A DNA stretch of 64,000 nt, from NCBI GenBank assembly GCA_037013685.1, contig CM072897.1, positions 21,278,143 through 21,342,142 on the forward strand, given 5' to 3'. The stretch comes from Acridotheres tristis. Its lineage: Eukaryota > Chordata > Aves > Passeriformes > Sturnidae. The translations under genes were made by a program, and so were the position numbers. Positions 1 to 12,783 of the stretch are shown in pieces. The notes beneath the pieces were generated by a model. The model did no database searches. It was given only the letters and a program-made list of their open reading frames with translations, and was not told the DNA's origin. The first letter of the stretch is position 1. The number at the start of each line of letters is the position of its first letter.

Positions 1-1057
1 TTTTAAGTGATGCCTGATGTTATAAATGCTTTTTAAAAACCTTCCCTATCCCCATTATATGGGAAGAAGTCCAAGGTGGTGGTTTCCTCTGGCCTCTCTT
101 AGAGCTTGGAGTTGGTTACATCCAATTTACTATGGCCTATATCCTGGACAACCAGGAGAGATTCCCAAGGTGGTGGAGAAGGCTGCTCTGAGCTAAAGGT
201 TTGGTTGCTCTCGAACCCATTCCTAGTGATTACAAAACTCTTCAGCCGCTGGGCCATATTGACCAGGCTGATGCCGGCACACAGCACAGCAGGCAGGAAG
301 CAGGAGGTTGTTTCCCTGCAGCCATCAGCAGGTTTGCTGTTATTTGCACTGTGAACATTCACACACATCAGTTGTTGTGGTCCAGTGCTTGTGGAAAGGA
401 GACCTCACCCTCCAGCGAGAGAATCTGCAGAAGGAAAGTCCTTGGTGCAGCAGTTTGACCTTCCTGAGCCCTGCTCAGCCTAAAGCATCCACCACACATC
501 CTGGGAGCTCGGAAAAAGCTGGGATATCAGGATGGATCCCTCTAAAACTCCTCTCCCAGGCAACCTGGAGGAACACTGCTCAGTGCAGAGACCAGGAATG
601 ATCCCTGGACATCCGCCAACATTAAAAAACAACAACATGGAGCTCTGAGATTTCTGCCCGCTTGGCATACATCTGTCACCACATGTGTTGACGCAGAGCA
701 ATGCTGCCACGTCACGTTGTACGTGGCAGTTGCTGTCAACACCAGTTCAGGGCAGAGAGAACTGCTCAGGGCAGCTATTTTTTGAAAATGCCCTGAATAA
801 AGGCCTGGACCAAGCCTTGGAGACACAGCCTGCCACTAAAGGTGGCCATGCTGGAGAGCACGCTGGCTCAGAGACTCCTGAGACACGGCCCAAGGAGAAT
901 GTGTGTAAACCAAAGACAAATGACCAACCTCAGGCCAACCTGGTGACACCAGGTTTTGAAAAGTTCGCTTTCTGCTCGGACAAGCCTTTTGTCACTCTGG
1001 AATACAGGAAGACCTGGTGGCCAGTGTGAGGAACTCTTGTCAGGCAGATAAACAGGG
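1..1057. other. Gene-free stretch
   Basis: Only short overlapping frames in all six registers; no recognised protein, splice-consistent exon or repeat. Confidence 0.6.
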
Positions 1058-1160
1058 CATAGAATCACAGAATCATTAAGGTTGGAAAACACCTCAAAGA
1101 TCAGGAAAACAGCTCAAAGATCATTGAGTTCAACCATTAACCTGGCACTTCCAGGTCCAC
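1058..1160 (-). mobile_element. CR1 LINE 3' fragment
   Basis: CATAGAATCACAGAATCATT followed by AAGGTTGGAAAACACC and ATTGAGTTCAACC, the reverse complement of the avian CR1 3' end. Confidence 0.85.
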
Positions 1161-2660
1161 TGACAAGCCACAGCTCTACACAGCACATCCAGCCATTGCC
1201 CAACACAAATGGGAATCTATAAGGACCAAAGATCCAGCTACAGCCCACCCCCAGCCCACTTCCCATCCAAACAGCCATCCCCCAGAAAATGCTGCTGAAG
1301 GACACAGCACTTTCTTTCTGCTGCCTCCTCTCACCTGTCCTCAGTGCTGGCTGAAGCTCTCCCTCCTGAGGGCTCTGGCAGGCTGGTCCCAGCTTGCCTT
1401 TGATCCCTTCCCCAAGCTGCAGGCTCCCTGTTGCGTGCAGGCCCATGTCCCATCCCAGGGATCCCCTTACAGTGATCCCATCCCAGTAATTCCATCCCAG
1501 CCAGCTAGAGGCTGAAGCAGCACCAGCAATGATGCTGCCAAGGACATCAGGCTGTGGCTGTAACCAATGTGGGATGGAGGGCAGGACTGTGACTGATGTG
1601 CATTGGACGGACCTCAGCATGCTCCAGCTCAGCTGACAGAAAGGACAGGAATGCACAAGGAACATCCAGAGGTTTGGTCACCTGCACTCAACCCTACTGC
1701 CCTTGCACCACCTAGTGTACTACTACCCAGGACACCTTGTGCTGAGGTTCCACTGCACCTGGGTGACCTGCCACGCTTCGTCTGCCTCTGCAACTGCACC
1801 TGTGCCCCAGTCTGGCACCCCAAGCACACCCCATCTTCCCCTGGCTGTGTCTTGGGAGTTGCACTGAAGGCAAATGTGCATGGGCGAATTTTTTACTTTT
1901 TTTCTTTTTTTCTACTTCAAGGTATTTTTAACCTTTAAGGATTTTTTTTATCTTCTTTGATTTTTTCCTTCTTCAAATATTGTCCTGGTGGGTGGCCTCA
2001 AGAGGCAGAGAGGTGCTCCCATAACCATGCTGGGGTGCTGCCTGTGAGAATGCCTTGCCAGCTGACACAGTGGGTGACTTGTGCCCCTTGCTCCAGGACA
2101 CTGTGGGGTCTCAGAGCACCTTGCTCCAAGCTCATACACATGCACAGCCTTTGCTGGGTCTTTCCTACAGAGCCACTCCAATCTACTGACTAGCTTAGGG
2201 AAGCTACATCCCAGAGATTCTCCCAAGGAGAGGCATCTCCTCCTTCCAGCACTGCTCGTCTCCATCTTCGAAACATCAGAGGAGGGCAGAGCTAGGAGGG
2301 TCTGACAGCTTTAATCACCAAGAGTCAGGGAACCTCAGTGACTTTGAGGAGCTGGGACCAGTGCCCACTAAACCAAAGTCTGTGGAGTAATCCTAGGAGA
2401 GTGTGTTCAGGGGTTCAGTGTGTCCTGCAAATCCTGCAAATCCCTCTCCTGTACAAGGAACAAAGGTCAGTTCTAGGGTACCTGCGTTTGCATCCTCCTG
2501 TTTCACGTATCTCCAGGAGGGACATTTCTCACTGCAGTGACATGGGTCCCTGCCCAGGAGAAGCTAATGGAAAACAGCAGGAGGCATGAGCTGACACAGG
2601 ATGGAAAATAGGATCCTATGTCAGCATGTGGCCTCGTGCTGTCCCTGAGGATGTCACTTT

Positions 2661-2900
2661 TCATAGAATCATGGAATCTCCTGAATGGGAAGACACCCAC
2701 AGGATTCATCAAGCCCAGCCTCTGTCCCTGCACAGACACCCCAACAATCCCACCCTGGGCATCCCTGGCAGCGCTGTCCAAACACTCCTGGAGCTCTGGC
2801 AGCCTCGGGGCTGCGCCCATTCCCTGGGGAGCCTGGGCAGTGCCCAGCACCCTCTGGGGGAAGAACCTTTCCCTGATCTCCAGTCACATCTCCTTCTGGT
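2661..2900 (-). mobile_element. CR1 LINE, 5'-truncated
   Basis: Starts TCATAGAATCATGGAATC (CR1 3' end, inverted), then GACACCCCAACAATCCCACC and the block ending CCCTCTGGGGGAAGAACC. Nearly the reverse complement of the copy at 6668-6918. Confidence 0.88.
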
Positions 2901-3327
2901 CCATTCCTTCTCCTCCTCAATGCCAGCAGAGTCAACTCCACACTAGCAGCTGAAGGGAAAATTCCTTTTATGTTTAAATCCCAGGGAATCTGGCTGTGCC
3001 CCTGAGAGAGGATAGCACTGAACCACCTCATCCCTCAACAAAGCCCATCTCAAAGCCAAGAGGGGCAGAGCAGGACTGCTGGTGTTCAGGAGATTCTCCT
3101 GATGGGAGAGATTTCTTTTCACCCTTTTTGCGGTCTAAAGAGGGAAACTGGTACCAGCTCAGAGCATCCTCTGCAGCCCAGTGCTGGGGGTCACACCAGC
3201 TCTGAGTAGCCTCCTACCTTTTGTTTTCTCCCACAGACTTGTTCTTAAAAAAAGAACAGGAATCTTGCCTGCTGCAGATGGTTCATCTGGAATTTTTTCC
3301 TTCAATCTGAAAATTCAATTTATTTCA

Positions 3328-3425
3328 GCTACAGGAGATGAAGTTTTACATCTGACAAAGATCATTCTAACTCAAGCTATAGGAGACAAGGTTATATATT
3401 TGACAAAGATAATTCTAACTCAAGA
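3328..3425 (+). repeat. Two-copy 48-bp tandem duplication
   Basis: The block around AGGAGATGAAGTTTTACATC (first copy, AGGAGA at 3333) recurs 48 bp later (AGGAGA at 3381). Both copies end TTCTAACTCAAG. The period is a multiple of three, so an open plus-strand frame (3181-3642) carries a 16-residue repeat ending TKIILTQ. The frame resembles no known protein. Confidence 0.8.
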
Positions 3426-6004
3426 CACAGAGGAGCATCCCAGTTTTCCTGTGTGCAGACTGGAAGTCCTGCTACCTGCTTCAAAATCTGTGGGAAAGAC
3501 AGCTTTCCAGCTTTCCTTGGGCTTTGGTCAAATCCCTAGGGGAGTTTATATTGCACCCATGCAGCATCCTCTCAGCTGTATTCTGCCACTCTATTTGTCT
3601 TCTCTTGATTCAGCTCCAGCTTTACTCGTTGTCATGGTTTAACCGGCACACTTGTCCGTGAGGTGCTGTGGAGATGTAGGGAGATAAACACAGAGCCAGG
3701 TGACTCAGGGACGTGGCACAGCTAGGGGGTGGGTGCCAAATCCTCCCTAAATGCCTGTTTGAGAAAGTCTGCCTGTGAATAACAATTCAATGTAATAACG
3801 TCATCTCTGAGTGGTTCTAGCTGTCCCTTGGTGCCTGAGGAGCGGAGCAGAGCAGCTGTTGTGGAGCAGGGGAATGAGCATCCCAGAGCATGGCCAGAGC
3901 AGGCAGCGAGGGCCCACAGCAGCACATCCCAGTGCCCACCAAGTGCTTCTCATTCCACTTGGATGGGAGCTCCAGCTCTGTATCCAGAACCTGTTGACCT
4001 GGCAGTGGTCAGGGCTTGGGCTGTGCCTTGGGTGCTGCTGCCTGAGCTGGGCTTTGCTCGCCTCCCCTGGGACAGCCGGTGTAGCTCACACGGCCAGAAC
4101 CTGAGAAGGCATTTGCATTTTAGCCCAGATTTTCCCACTTAATCGGGACCCTTCCGTCTAGTCACTTGCTTTTTTAAAGCAATGAAAGAGATTTCCCAAA
4201 TCCAGGCAGCTCTAAGATTACACACAGGCAGAGACACCATCAGTCTCTGTCAGTCATTCACTCTGGCTGGAAAGTTGGCAGCGAAGGCGTTCAATTGCAG
4301 GAGCAGTGAAACTGAGCCTGGCTCCGGCCCTTGGTGGGTGCGTGGAGCTGCTGCTCTGCCCTGTGACATCTCACTCCTCTTCAGCCCATGCAAATGGTTG
4401 CAAAAGATGCAGATTCACACCCAGAAGCTCATGGGTTCTTGACATGATCTTTGTCCTGATGGACATTTCAGAGGGCATCAGCAAAGAAAGAGCAGAGGCA
4501 GGGCATAACATGAGAAGGATCAACATCAAGCTTGGGAGAGCTGTGAAATGTCTGCTTCAATGTGAGAATGGACTCTTCAGGACTCTTCCCACCCAGGAGA
4601 GAAATCCCTTGTGTTCATACCACCCTGAATGGCCCCTCCGAGGGCTGCGGGGTCTCCCAGGAGAAACAGTGAGCTTTTCAGAAAAGCTGCATCACCTCCC
4701 TCAGAGCCCTCTGGGGCTGGGGCTCTCGTCTGGGGACAGACACTGTCAGGCAGATAGGGCAGTGCCTGCCTGTAGGGTGACTAGAGGAGGGGAGGAGTCC
4801 CAGCACTGGCTGGCTCCTGGTGAGTTCCCTGGCAGGCAGGGCTTCCTCTGCACCCCCTGTTTCAGCAAGCAGTGGGAGTGACTCTTGTGCAGCCCCTGCA
4901 CATGGAACCAGCCACTGAGGGATGCCATGGGGGCAGGACAGGTGCTACAGGAGAGAGGACACGAGCATTGGTTGCAACAGATTAGAGGTGAACTGGGGAG
5001 GGACAACTGCACCTGCAGCTTTGAAACTGGGCTTTCCCTTGGCATCTGCATGGAGTCCCCAGCTCTGCTTCCCCAGCTGGTCAGGAACAGAGGAAATTTT
5101 TTCCTTAATTTGATCTAAATTCAGGACAAGTCTTGATTGTCTGAACCTGCATTTAACAAAAAAAGCGATATAATATTTCTCTAAAAGTTTTGATTCAGCA
5201 CTATCTAGACTTTCCTGCTCCAGCATTTGGCCCCCTACAGGGAATATGGTGTGGAGAGTGGAGGTGAGGAAAGGATATGAAAGGTCACACCTGGCAGCAT
5301 GTGGCATCCGAGGGCTTGGAAGGCAGGGTGATGCAGACAGAGAGGATGTGAGTTCCTTGCTGGAGAAGAGTGAGAAAGGCAGCACTTGCTGCAGGAGCAC
5401 ATCCTTCCTCCATGCTGATACACAGCCCAGACCTGAAGCTGCTCCAGGTTACAGCAGGGGCTTGGCAGGTTTTTTCCAGTGAGGAGTCATTTGTTGACGT
5501 TCTGCACCAAAGGACATTCCTTGTTATTCAAGCCAACTTCAATTAACCAAGTCAAACTTACAGTCCTGCTTCTCAGCGCCTTCAGACATCCCCATTGTCC
5601 CATCCCCTCCTGGTCATCACCAGGGTTCCTGCTGTGTTCTTGCACTCTTGACTGCTGCACCAAGCCAGAAGCAATAGTAGCTCAAGTAAGAGACAGCATA
5701 AACCTGATGCTTGTTCCCATGCCAGGAGCACTGACTGGACCTGGCTAGAGACTGGCCGTGCTGGAGCTGGCTGGAGCCAGGCTTTGTGGATATATTGAAT
5801 GGGATAATCTACTAAATTAAGTATCTTATTCTGCAGCTCATCACCTTGTCTGTCTCATTTTGTAACTCTTCAGCTTAGCTGGGAAGATTTGGATGCTGGT
5901 TATTCAGCAGCACTGTTTAAATGTTGGCATGTCTCCTTGGCTCACAAGAGACTACAGTTAGATACACCAGCAGTTAAAGAGGGGTGTTTACATCTGTGCT
6001 AATC

Positions 6005-6180
6005 ACAGAATCACTTCCAGTCCAGACTGGCTTGAGTTGGAAGGAACCTTAAAACTCATCTTTTCCCATCCCCTGTCACGGACATGGGCACCTTCCACTA
6101 CCCCGGGTTGCTTCAAGCCCCATCCAACCTGATGAACACTTCCAGGGATGGGGCAGCCACATCTTCTCTGGTTCTCAGCT
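6005..6180 (-). mobile_element. CR1 LINE 3' fragment
   Basis: CACAGAATCACTTCC, GAGTTGGAAGGAACCTTAAA and ACTTCCAGGGATGGGGCAGC are the inverted CR1 3' signature. Confidence 0.85.
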
Positions 6181-6667
6181 ATCAGCAATCGATCTCATAG
6201 ACTGTCTGGAGATCCCAAAACAACCACCTGGACCAGACTGTCAGCAATGGCAGAACAAGCCCTGAGGGTACACATTTCTGCCCTCTTCCAGGCAGCCCCA
6301 CTCCAGGAAAACACAGCAGCAGACACCCAGGTTTAGCTGCTACAGCTCTGCTCAGCTGCATCCCAGCCACAGCCCGTCTGCCTGTCTTCTTTCTGTCATC
6401 CTGCTTTGCACAAGGCCTCACTCTGGTGTCTCACACCCATTGACTCCTTGCCCCAAGCTTCCCATCTCCAACTGGTGACACAAGCTGCCACAGGAACCTC
6501 AGTGAATCACAAAACTCTTGATTTCACATTCCTAGGCCTCATACAGGTCTCCCACATCTATTCCCTGCTGCAGCAGGTTGGCAAAGAGTGTCACCGAGCT
6601 CAGGCCCTCCAAGACCCTCCATCTGCATTGGGCACAAGCATCCTGTTCGCTTTCAACTTGAGAGATC

Positions 6668-6918
6668 GTCTGGAGCTGTGCCAGGGGAGGTTTAGGGCGG
6701 ATTTGGGGAAAGGTTCTTCCCCCAGAGGGTGCTGGGCACTGCCCAGGCTCCCCAGGGAATGGGCGCGGCCCCGAGGCTGCCAGAGCTCCAGGAGTGTTTG
6801 GACAGCACTGCCAGGGATGCCAAGGGTGGGATAGTTGGGGTGTCTGTGCAGGAACAGGGGTTGGCCTGGATGATCCTGATGGGTCCCTTCAGACTCCGGA
6901 GATTCTGTGATTCTGTAA
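6668..6918 (+). mobile_element. CR1 LINE, 5'-truncated
   Basis: The GGTTCTTCCCCCAGAGGGTG and GGAGTGTTTGGACAGC blocks end in GATTCTGTGATTCTGT, the CR1 3' end. Confidence 0.9.
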
Positions 6919-7099
6919 CTCCCCATGTGTTCCACCGAGGTCAGCCCTGACTGCCTGCCTCCAAAGACTCCTCCAGCTAAAAGGGTGCCAGTCACAGGAG
7001 TCCCAGCACTTTGCTGACTAATTTCCAGTGGAATCAGGAAGCTGGGGTTACAGGGGGAAGTTATGAATGAAAGGAGCAGTGCAGGGTTCCACACAGACC

Positions 7100-7215
7100 A
7101 AGGGCATTACTATCCTACGCAACGTGTAATTAAATTGTGGAGCTCATGGCCACAGGATGCCGCACGGGCTAAAAATACACACGGCTTTGAAATGAGATTA
7201 GACAAACTCACCCAG
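7100..7215 (+). mobile_element. Old CR1/L3-like LINE remnant
   Basis: GTAATTAAATTGTGGAGCTC, GGCCACAGGATGCCG and GAGATTAGACAAACTCA match the remembered pattern of an older CR1/L3 branch (wording differs from the young CR1 copies here). Diverged. Confidence 0.6.
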
Positions 7216-8164
7216 GGCAGGCTCGTGGTGGCTGTTACACGCATACCACTCCTGGCTCAGGAAGTCACTAAGGCATCAATTGCTGGAAGATGGAAGGGTA
7301 TTACAAGGGCAGATCTCCTGCCTCTATCTGTCTGCAATTTGTCACCATCGCTGGCTGGGACTGAGTTACCTTGGCTGACCCAGCCCACACTGCTGCTCTC
7401 CCTGTGCAAAGGATGGCAGTGGTAGTTTTGAGGGTCTTGGCACTCTGCCTGAGCCCATCTGTGTGCTCTCCTGCACTGCCTCAGAGCTGCCTCACCCAAA
7501 CCTCTGAAACCAGGGCTCAAACCCCTCCTGTTACATACAACCATCCAGAGATGCTGCTGCAAGGTGAGCAGTTCCTGGCCCTCTGTGGCCTGATAAACCC
7601 ATAAGCCCATGAACCCTTTGGGCTTGTCTTCTCCTTACATGCTGGGGAGCTCTTGGGATGGATGAGCACCAACTCAAATCCTTGCCTGCCCCACTGAAAC
7701 TGGAACTGCTGGGTATGTGCTCTTCCCAAATCCCAGAAACAAAATCTCTGTCTCTGCAGGCATTTCACCAGCAGCCTTGGGGTGCTGCTGGTGCAGAACT
7801 GATCCTTGTGATCTGTCAATATCTGGCTGAGACCATATCCCATCCAGAGCAGGTGATCCAGATGTGCCATGGGCTGACAGCAGGGTTCTGGTCCTGGCAG
7901 TGGGAAGTCACACCACACCGCTTGCCCCTCTCCATCCCCACTGGGCTCAGTCTTTGCACACCTCAGGGATTTCTTCAAGCTCTCTCATCTCTCCTCTTCC
8001 CTGTCCTCTGTCCTCTTTCTTACACTGCAGAGGTTTTTCAGGTTCACTGGGCTGCAGTCGGTGAGTTTCAGGAATCTTGCTCTGCTGTTAGCTCTTTAGG
8101 CTGGAGTCTCCAATCCTGATGCCTTCTTCTCTGTGTCTCTACAGCATCCCTTGGCCTGGATGGA

Positions 8165-8622
8165 CAGACACCCTGGAGCATGTCCAGGGAAGGGAACAGA
8201 GCTGGGGAAGGGGCTGGAGCACCAGGAGAGGCTGAGGGAGCTGGGAAAGGGGCTCAGCCTGGAGAAAAGGAGGCTCAGGGAGAACCTTCTGGCTCTGCAC
8301 AACTCCCTGACAGGAGGGGGTAGCCAGGTAGGGGTAAGGCTCTGCTCCCAGGGAACAAGGACAGGATGAGAGGAATGGCCTCAAGTTGTACCAGGATAGA
8401 TTTAGACTGAATAATAGGAAACATTTCCTCACTGTAAGTGTGGTCAGGCATTGGAGCAGGCTGCCTAGGGGAGTGGTGGACTCACCATTCCTGGAAGTGT
8501 TCAAAAAATTACGTAGATATGGGACTTGGGGACATGGTCACTGGTGGCTTTGGCAGTGGCAGGGTGAATGGCTGGACTCAGTGGTCTTAGAGAACTTTTC
8601 CAGCCTTAGTGATTCTGTGAAG
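8165..8622 (+). mobile_element. CR1 LINE, 5'-truncated
   Basis: GGGAAGGGAACAGAGCTGGG, CTCTGCACAACTCCCTGACA, GTGGTCAGGCATTGGAGCAG and a 3' end CCTTAGTGATTCTGTGA. Confidence 0.92.
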
Positions 8623-11600
8623 AAGTCCACAGTTAAGGCTCATGCTATCTCAGACAGCAATGCCCTGTCAATGTTTCCGTCCCTCCACGATCCAGATCTG
8701 CTCTGGTGCCTCAGTCTCTTCTGCTTATCTGGTTGTACCCTGTAGCCTGACCCCGTGATGGTGCCTGTGGTTTAGAATGCTGGGCCGGCCATGGTGCCAT
8801 GCATGTGGACAGGCTGGTGCAGGGATGGGGCACCGTGTGTAGCCTCCTCTCCCAGGAGTTTCCTTCACCCTCCCTGGTGAAGGGCTAGATCCTCGATGGA
8901 AAGCGAAGGAATAAAATTCTGATAAAAACGTTGACTTTGGGATTTGTTTTTGGTTTTTTATAGATCACCAGGAAAAAAATTTAAAATTAATAAGTCACTC
9001 TGTTGAGGAATTAGGCCCAAAGCCTGGTGCAGCTGAGGAAGAAACTGTTTCTTTATATAAAACATGAGAGGGGCCATGAACATGCCAAATCTGAATTTGT
9101 GTGGATTATTTTGGAGACATGAAATATTGTCACCTTAAAGAGAGGGTGGTTAGAGAGGTATGGCTTGAGAGCATTTATGAAACATCCAGTACTGAAGAAA
9201 GTGAGAAAAGACACAAGTGACAGGATGGCCTCATGTGCTCACAGGCTTGTGCTCCAGTGCTGCCCTGAAAACTCTGCCTGAAAACTGTCAGCCTAACCAC
9301 AGGGAGGACACAGCAGCTGCATGAAGGTGTTTGAAGCAGGAAGGGTGTAGGTGGCGTATGCACAGGATCAGCACTGGCAACTTGCAGTGGATGTGGGACT
9401 GGTCCCCACTGCACAGACCCAGCTTGTACATGCCAGGTAGCTGGCCAGGCCTTAGGGACTGAGCTGAACACAGCTCAGCACGTTGGCTGGCACCTCCCCA
9501 CCCCATCCCCTGCCCAGAGGCAGCACAGGCAGCCTGGGCTTTGGAGAAGCTTTAGCTGGAGGGAAGCAGGAGCACAGCAGCTGGAGCAGCCAGTGGCCCA
9601 TGACAGAGAGCAGTGGCAGAGGATGCACGGCCATTCCCTGGGTTCCCTGCTCTTCTCTTTGGAGTAAGGCTCACCCACGTTTTTTTGAGGTGAGAGAGGT
9701 AAATCTGCAGCACCCAAGGGACAAGAGAGCAGTGCCAAAACCACAGTAAAGAAAGCAGCTGCTGGATGGGAGAAGGACCATGCAGATGCACCCATGGCTC
9801 AGGGACATCTCAGACTCTGGATGTTCCTGGGATAGCTGAGGATTACAGGGGCCTTGGTTGCATTACCAGACTAGATGGAGGTCAGGAAAAGTGGCTAACA
9901 CTTTTTATGCTGTTGCTTTTTCCCTTTCACTCTTTAGTCGCTAACTTTTTATTTTTCCCTTTTCAAAGGAGTAACTTTCAATTCACTTCTTAAAAACCTA
10001 CTTTTTCTGTCCGCTCACCTCCTCCACAAACATTTCCACGACTCTGCTCACCCCTCTTCTGCCTCATCTCCATCCTGCCTTTCCCCATTACATGCTTCCC
10101 CCTCGTCCCTCCTCCCACGTCTCCGTCTCTCCTCCCTCACCCGCCCCTGCCCCCTTCCCAGGCCCGGAGGTACAAATGATTAGATTTTCAGCCCAATTAA
10201 GGCAGGCTGTCTCCTGGCTGAGACAGAAAAGGTTGGCTCTGGAAGGTGGGAAATAAGCTTTGACAGGTCCTGGCGTCCCCAGCGCCCTCCGATGGCTCTG
10301 CCCGCTGAGCCCCTTTGTGCTGCTCCAGAAGCGGGACCAGAGCTCGGCTGGGGGCTGGGGTCTCCTCTGCCCCTCCTCTTCCCCAGCCCAGCAAAAAGAA
10401 TAGCTAATTAAGAGGTCTAAACGCAGGCAAAGCTAATTCCCTATTCAGAGCTCTGAGGGACAGCGGAGAGGGAGGGGAAGGCAGCAGGCGGTGAGCTGGG
10501 GAGCGTGGCAGCATCTTCTGCAAGAGCGAGGAGCCGGGGCAGAGTTAACCCTCTCCTCCCTGCCCTCTGGGGCGATGAGTCGGGCCAGACCCATCGTCCC
10601 ATGTCCCCTTGGTCCCCTGCAGCAGGGATGCCCAGCCACTAATGCTGCCGCTGCTGCCTCGACCCAGGGTTGGCTCCATCCCAAACAGGCTCTGTGAGAT
10701 GTGCCATAGCTTTTCCACCCCTGTTTCCCTTCCTTACCACACACGGGCAGTATCAAAGGGCTCGCTGGTGCCCAGCAGCACCGTGTCCCCCCTGTGCTTC
10801 CCTGCACAGGGCTCTGTCTCTGTCCCAGTGCTGTGCCGGTGAGCCCCTTGCTACCTGTTGGACCTCTTATGGTCCAAGCCTTGAGCCATAAGCTACCTCC
10901 CAAGGCAGCTGGGGACAGGCCTGAAGAGCTCAGCCACCTGCTTGTGACTGGATCCTGGAATGAAGGGTTCAGCCCTGCAATAACCCAGGGAGGCTGCTCC
11001 TCACCCTGCCCAGCACAGGCGGCTCTGAGCAGGGCATGCTGCCTTTCCCTGCTTCTCACAGCCTGGCCTGAGCCTGCTACAAGACCTCTTACCTGGAGGT
11101 GAAGGGTTGAAGATTCCTTGGAAAAGGAGCCAGGAATTTTGGCCAGCCCAAAGGGATGCTTCTGGGATTTACTTTGCTTTGGATAAAAGGAACCATGTCC
11201 ACCCAGTTGACATCAAGGTGCCCAAGGTGAAATGCAGCACTCCTGAGCACCTGTGCAGGGAATTCCATGAGTGTTCCTGCAGGCAAGATACATGCACAAA
11301 CCATCCTGTCTCTCCAAAGCCAACTTCCCACCCAGCCCAAGTCTGAATTGCTGAGCCATGACCCAGGCACAGCACTAAGCAAAGTTGGGCACTGCTCCTG
11401 GGTCCCCATGCAGAGGCATGGGACACGGAGAGGAGCAGGATTTCTCATAATGCTTAAAACACTCTTCCAGAAGTCTGTCCCTTTGGGGTTCTTGTGGGAG
11501 CTGAGCTTCCTGGAAAGAGCTGAACTCAGGTCCTCATTGCACTAGGAGTGTTTCCAGGGTGAGAGAGGAAATAGCAGGTAGAGATGTCTGCCTGCAGTGT

Positions 11601-12644
11601 CAGCCTCCTTCCCTCCCTCCAGTTCCTGAAGGATTCACATTTGAGTGAGGACATCCCCATTCCAGGTATCCCTGTCCTCCTACTCCAGAGGCTGGGTGCT
11701 CACCCACGATGGACCAGCAAAACTTTGCTCTATCCAGGACAGAGCAATTCATGCCAAGAAGCTGGTTAGGTCTTCCCAAACTCCACCCACTTTTTCCATC
11801 TCTGCCATGCATGGCACACTCAGAAGTGCCCAGTTTTCCCTGGGCACCCCATGGCCACCAGTCCGTTGTGGCACAGTGCAGTGGGGATGCTGCTCCTGCT
11901 GCAGGACCGAGTGCTGCCCATGGAGCTGCTTCTTCCCAGTGACTGCCTGGAGCCAGGGACTGCGGACAAGCTTCTCCATGTCCCCACTACTGCAGGACAC
12001 TGATGCCATCTGCACTGGATTGAGTCCTGTGGGTGGTGGCAGGTGATGAATGGGCAGCCCCAGTCCATCCCAAAGGTTTTCTGTGGAGGGATAGGGGTAT
12101 CCAACAAAAATGAGCCTCCCAGCATGAATCACTGCCCTGCTGGGAGTGATGAATGGTGCCAGACAGCAATCCAAAAGCTTTTTCCTGCCAGAGAGCTGGG
12201 ATATTCAGGCCAAACTGTGGTTAGGAGGAGACTGTAATCTCCAGAGCTTCTCAGCCCTGCTTGGAAGCAGCCATGCTCCATCTCCCTGGCCCTGGGTCTC
12301 CAGAGGAGCTGGAAGCAGCTACAGGCTGGTGCAAAAGGCACGAAGATTTGTTCCTAGTGCTCTTCACCATCCTAAAATATGGTGGGAACAGGACTCTGTT
12401 CTGAGCAGCAGGCAGGGCTCCAGCAGCTGTTTCCATCACAAGCCTCCTCCTGCTTCCCAGCACCTTGAGGCTGCTGCAGACTTTGATTCTGCCTAGCTTT
12501 ACTCTGCTCTAGGAAGGGTTTTCCCCATGAATTTCCAGTAGATTTCTGTGGTATTTTATTAAAAAAAAGCTCAACATGGTCTTGTCCTGCCTTCAAGTGA
12601 AGCATGGATTGCACTTGCACTTCTCCTTTCCAAAAGAAGTCCTT
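8623..12644. other. Gene-free stretch
   Basis: Contains the candidate enhancer near 10.2-10.45 kb, with a pyrimidine-rich tract at 10000-10160 just before it. The 204-codon minus frame at 10445-11059 shows no recognisable domain. Confidence 0.55.
10170..10450. promoter_or_regulatory. Candidate enhancer with clustered homeodomain-type sites
   Basis: ATGATTAGATT and CCAATTAAGG (10177-10202) and GCTAATTAAGAGG plus AAGCTAATTCC (10401-10440) flank a moderately CpG-rich stretch. Spacing and composition differ from the surrounding repeats. No coding potential is evident. Confidence 0.3.
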
Positions 12645-12783
12645 GCTCCTGGCAGAGTCCAAGGCCAGGTTGGACAGGGCTTGGAGCAACCTGGGACAGC
12701 GGAAAGTGTTCCTGCCCATGACAGGGGGGTGGAAAGACATGGTATCTAAGGTCCCTTCCAGCACAAACCATTCCAGGACTCTC
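12645..12783 (+). mobile_element. CR1 LINE 3' fragment
   Basis: AGTCCAAGGCCAGGTTGGAC, GGGCTTGGAGCAACCTGGGA and CCCTTCCAGCACAAACCATT. Confidence 0.88.

Larger units (their letters stand above)
1161..6004. other. Gene-free stretch with one CR1 and a 48-bp duplication
   Basis: No recognised coding sequence. The 183-codon minus frame at 1114-1665 overlaps the CR1 fragment and has no domain. T-rich patch at 1890-1980. Confidence 0.6.

Noticed and set aside
1114..1665. 183-codon minus-strand frame
   Set aside because: Runs into the CR1 3' fragment and has no family resemblance.
6600..7094. 164-codon minus frame and similar frames at 2626-3031, 34390-34823, 43196-43677 and 59142-59761
   Set aside because: They are readings through CR1 LINE 3' regions; their mutual similarity comes from the repeat, not from a gene family.
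10445..11059. 204-codon minus-strand frame
   Set aside because: No domain, and overlapping plus-strand frames of similar quality; expected by chance in GC-rich DNA.
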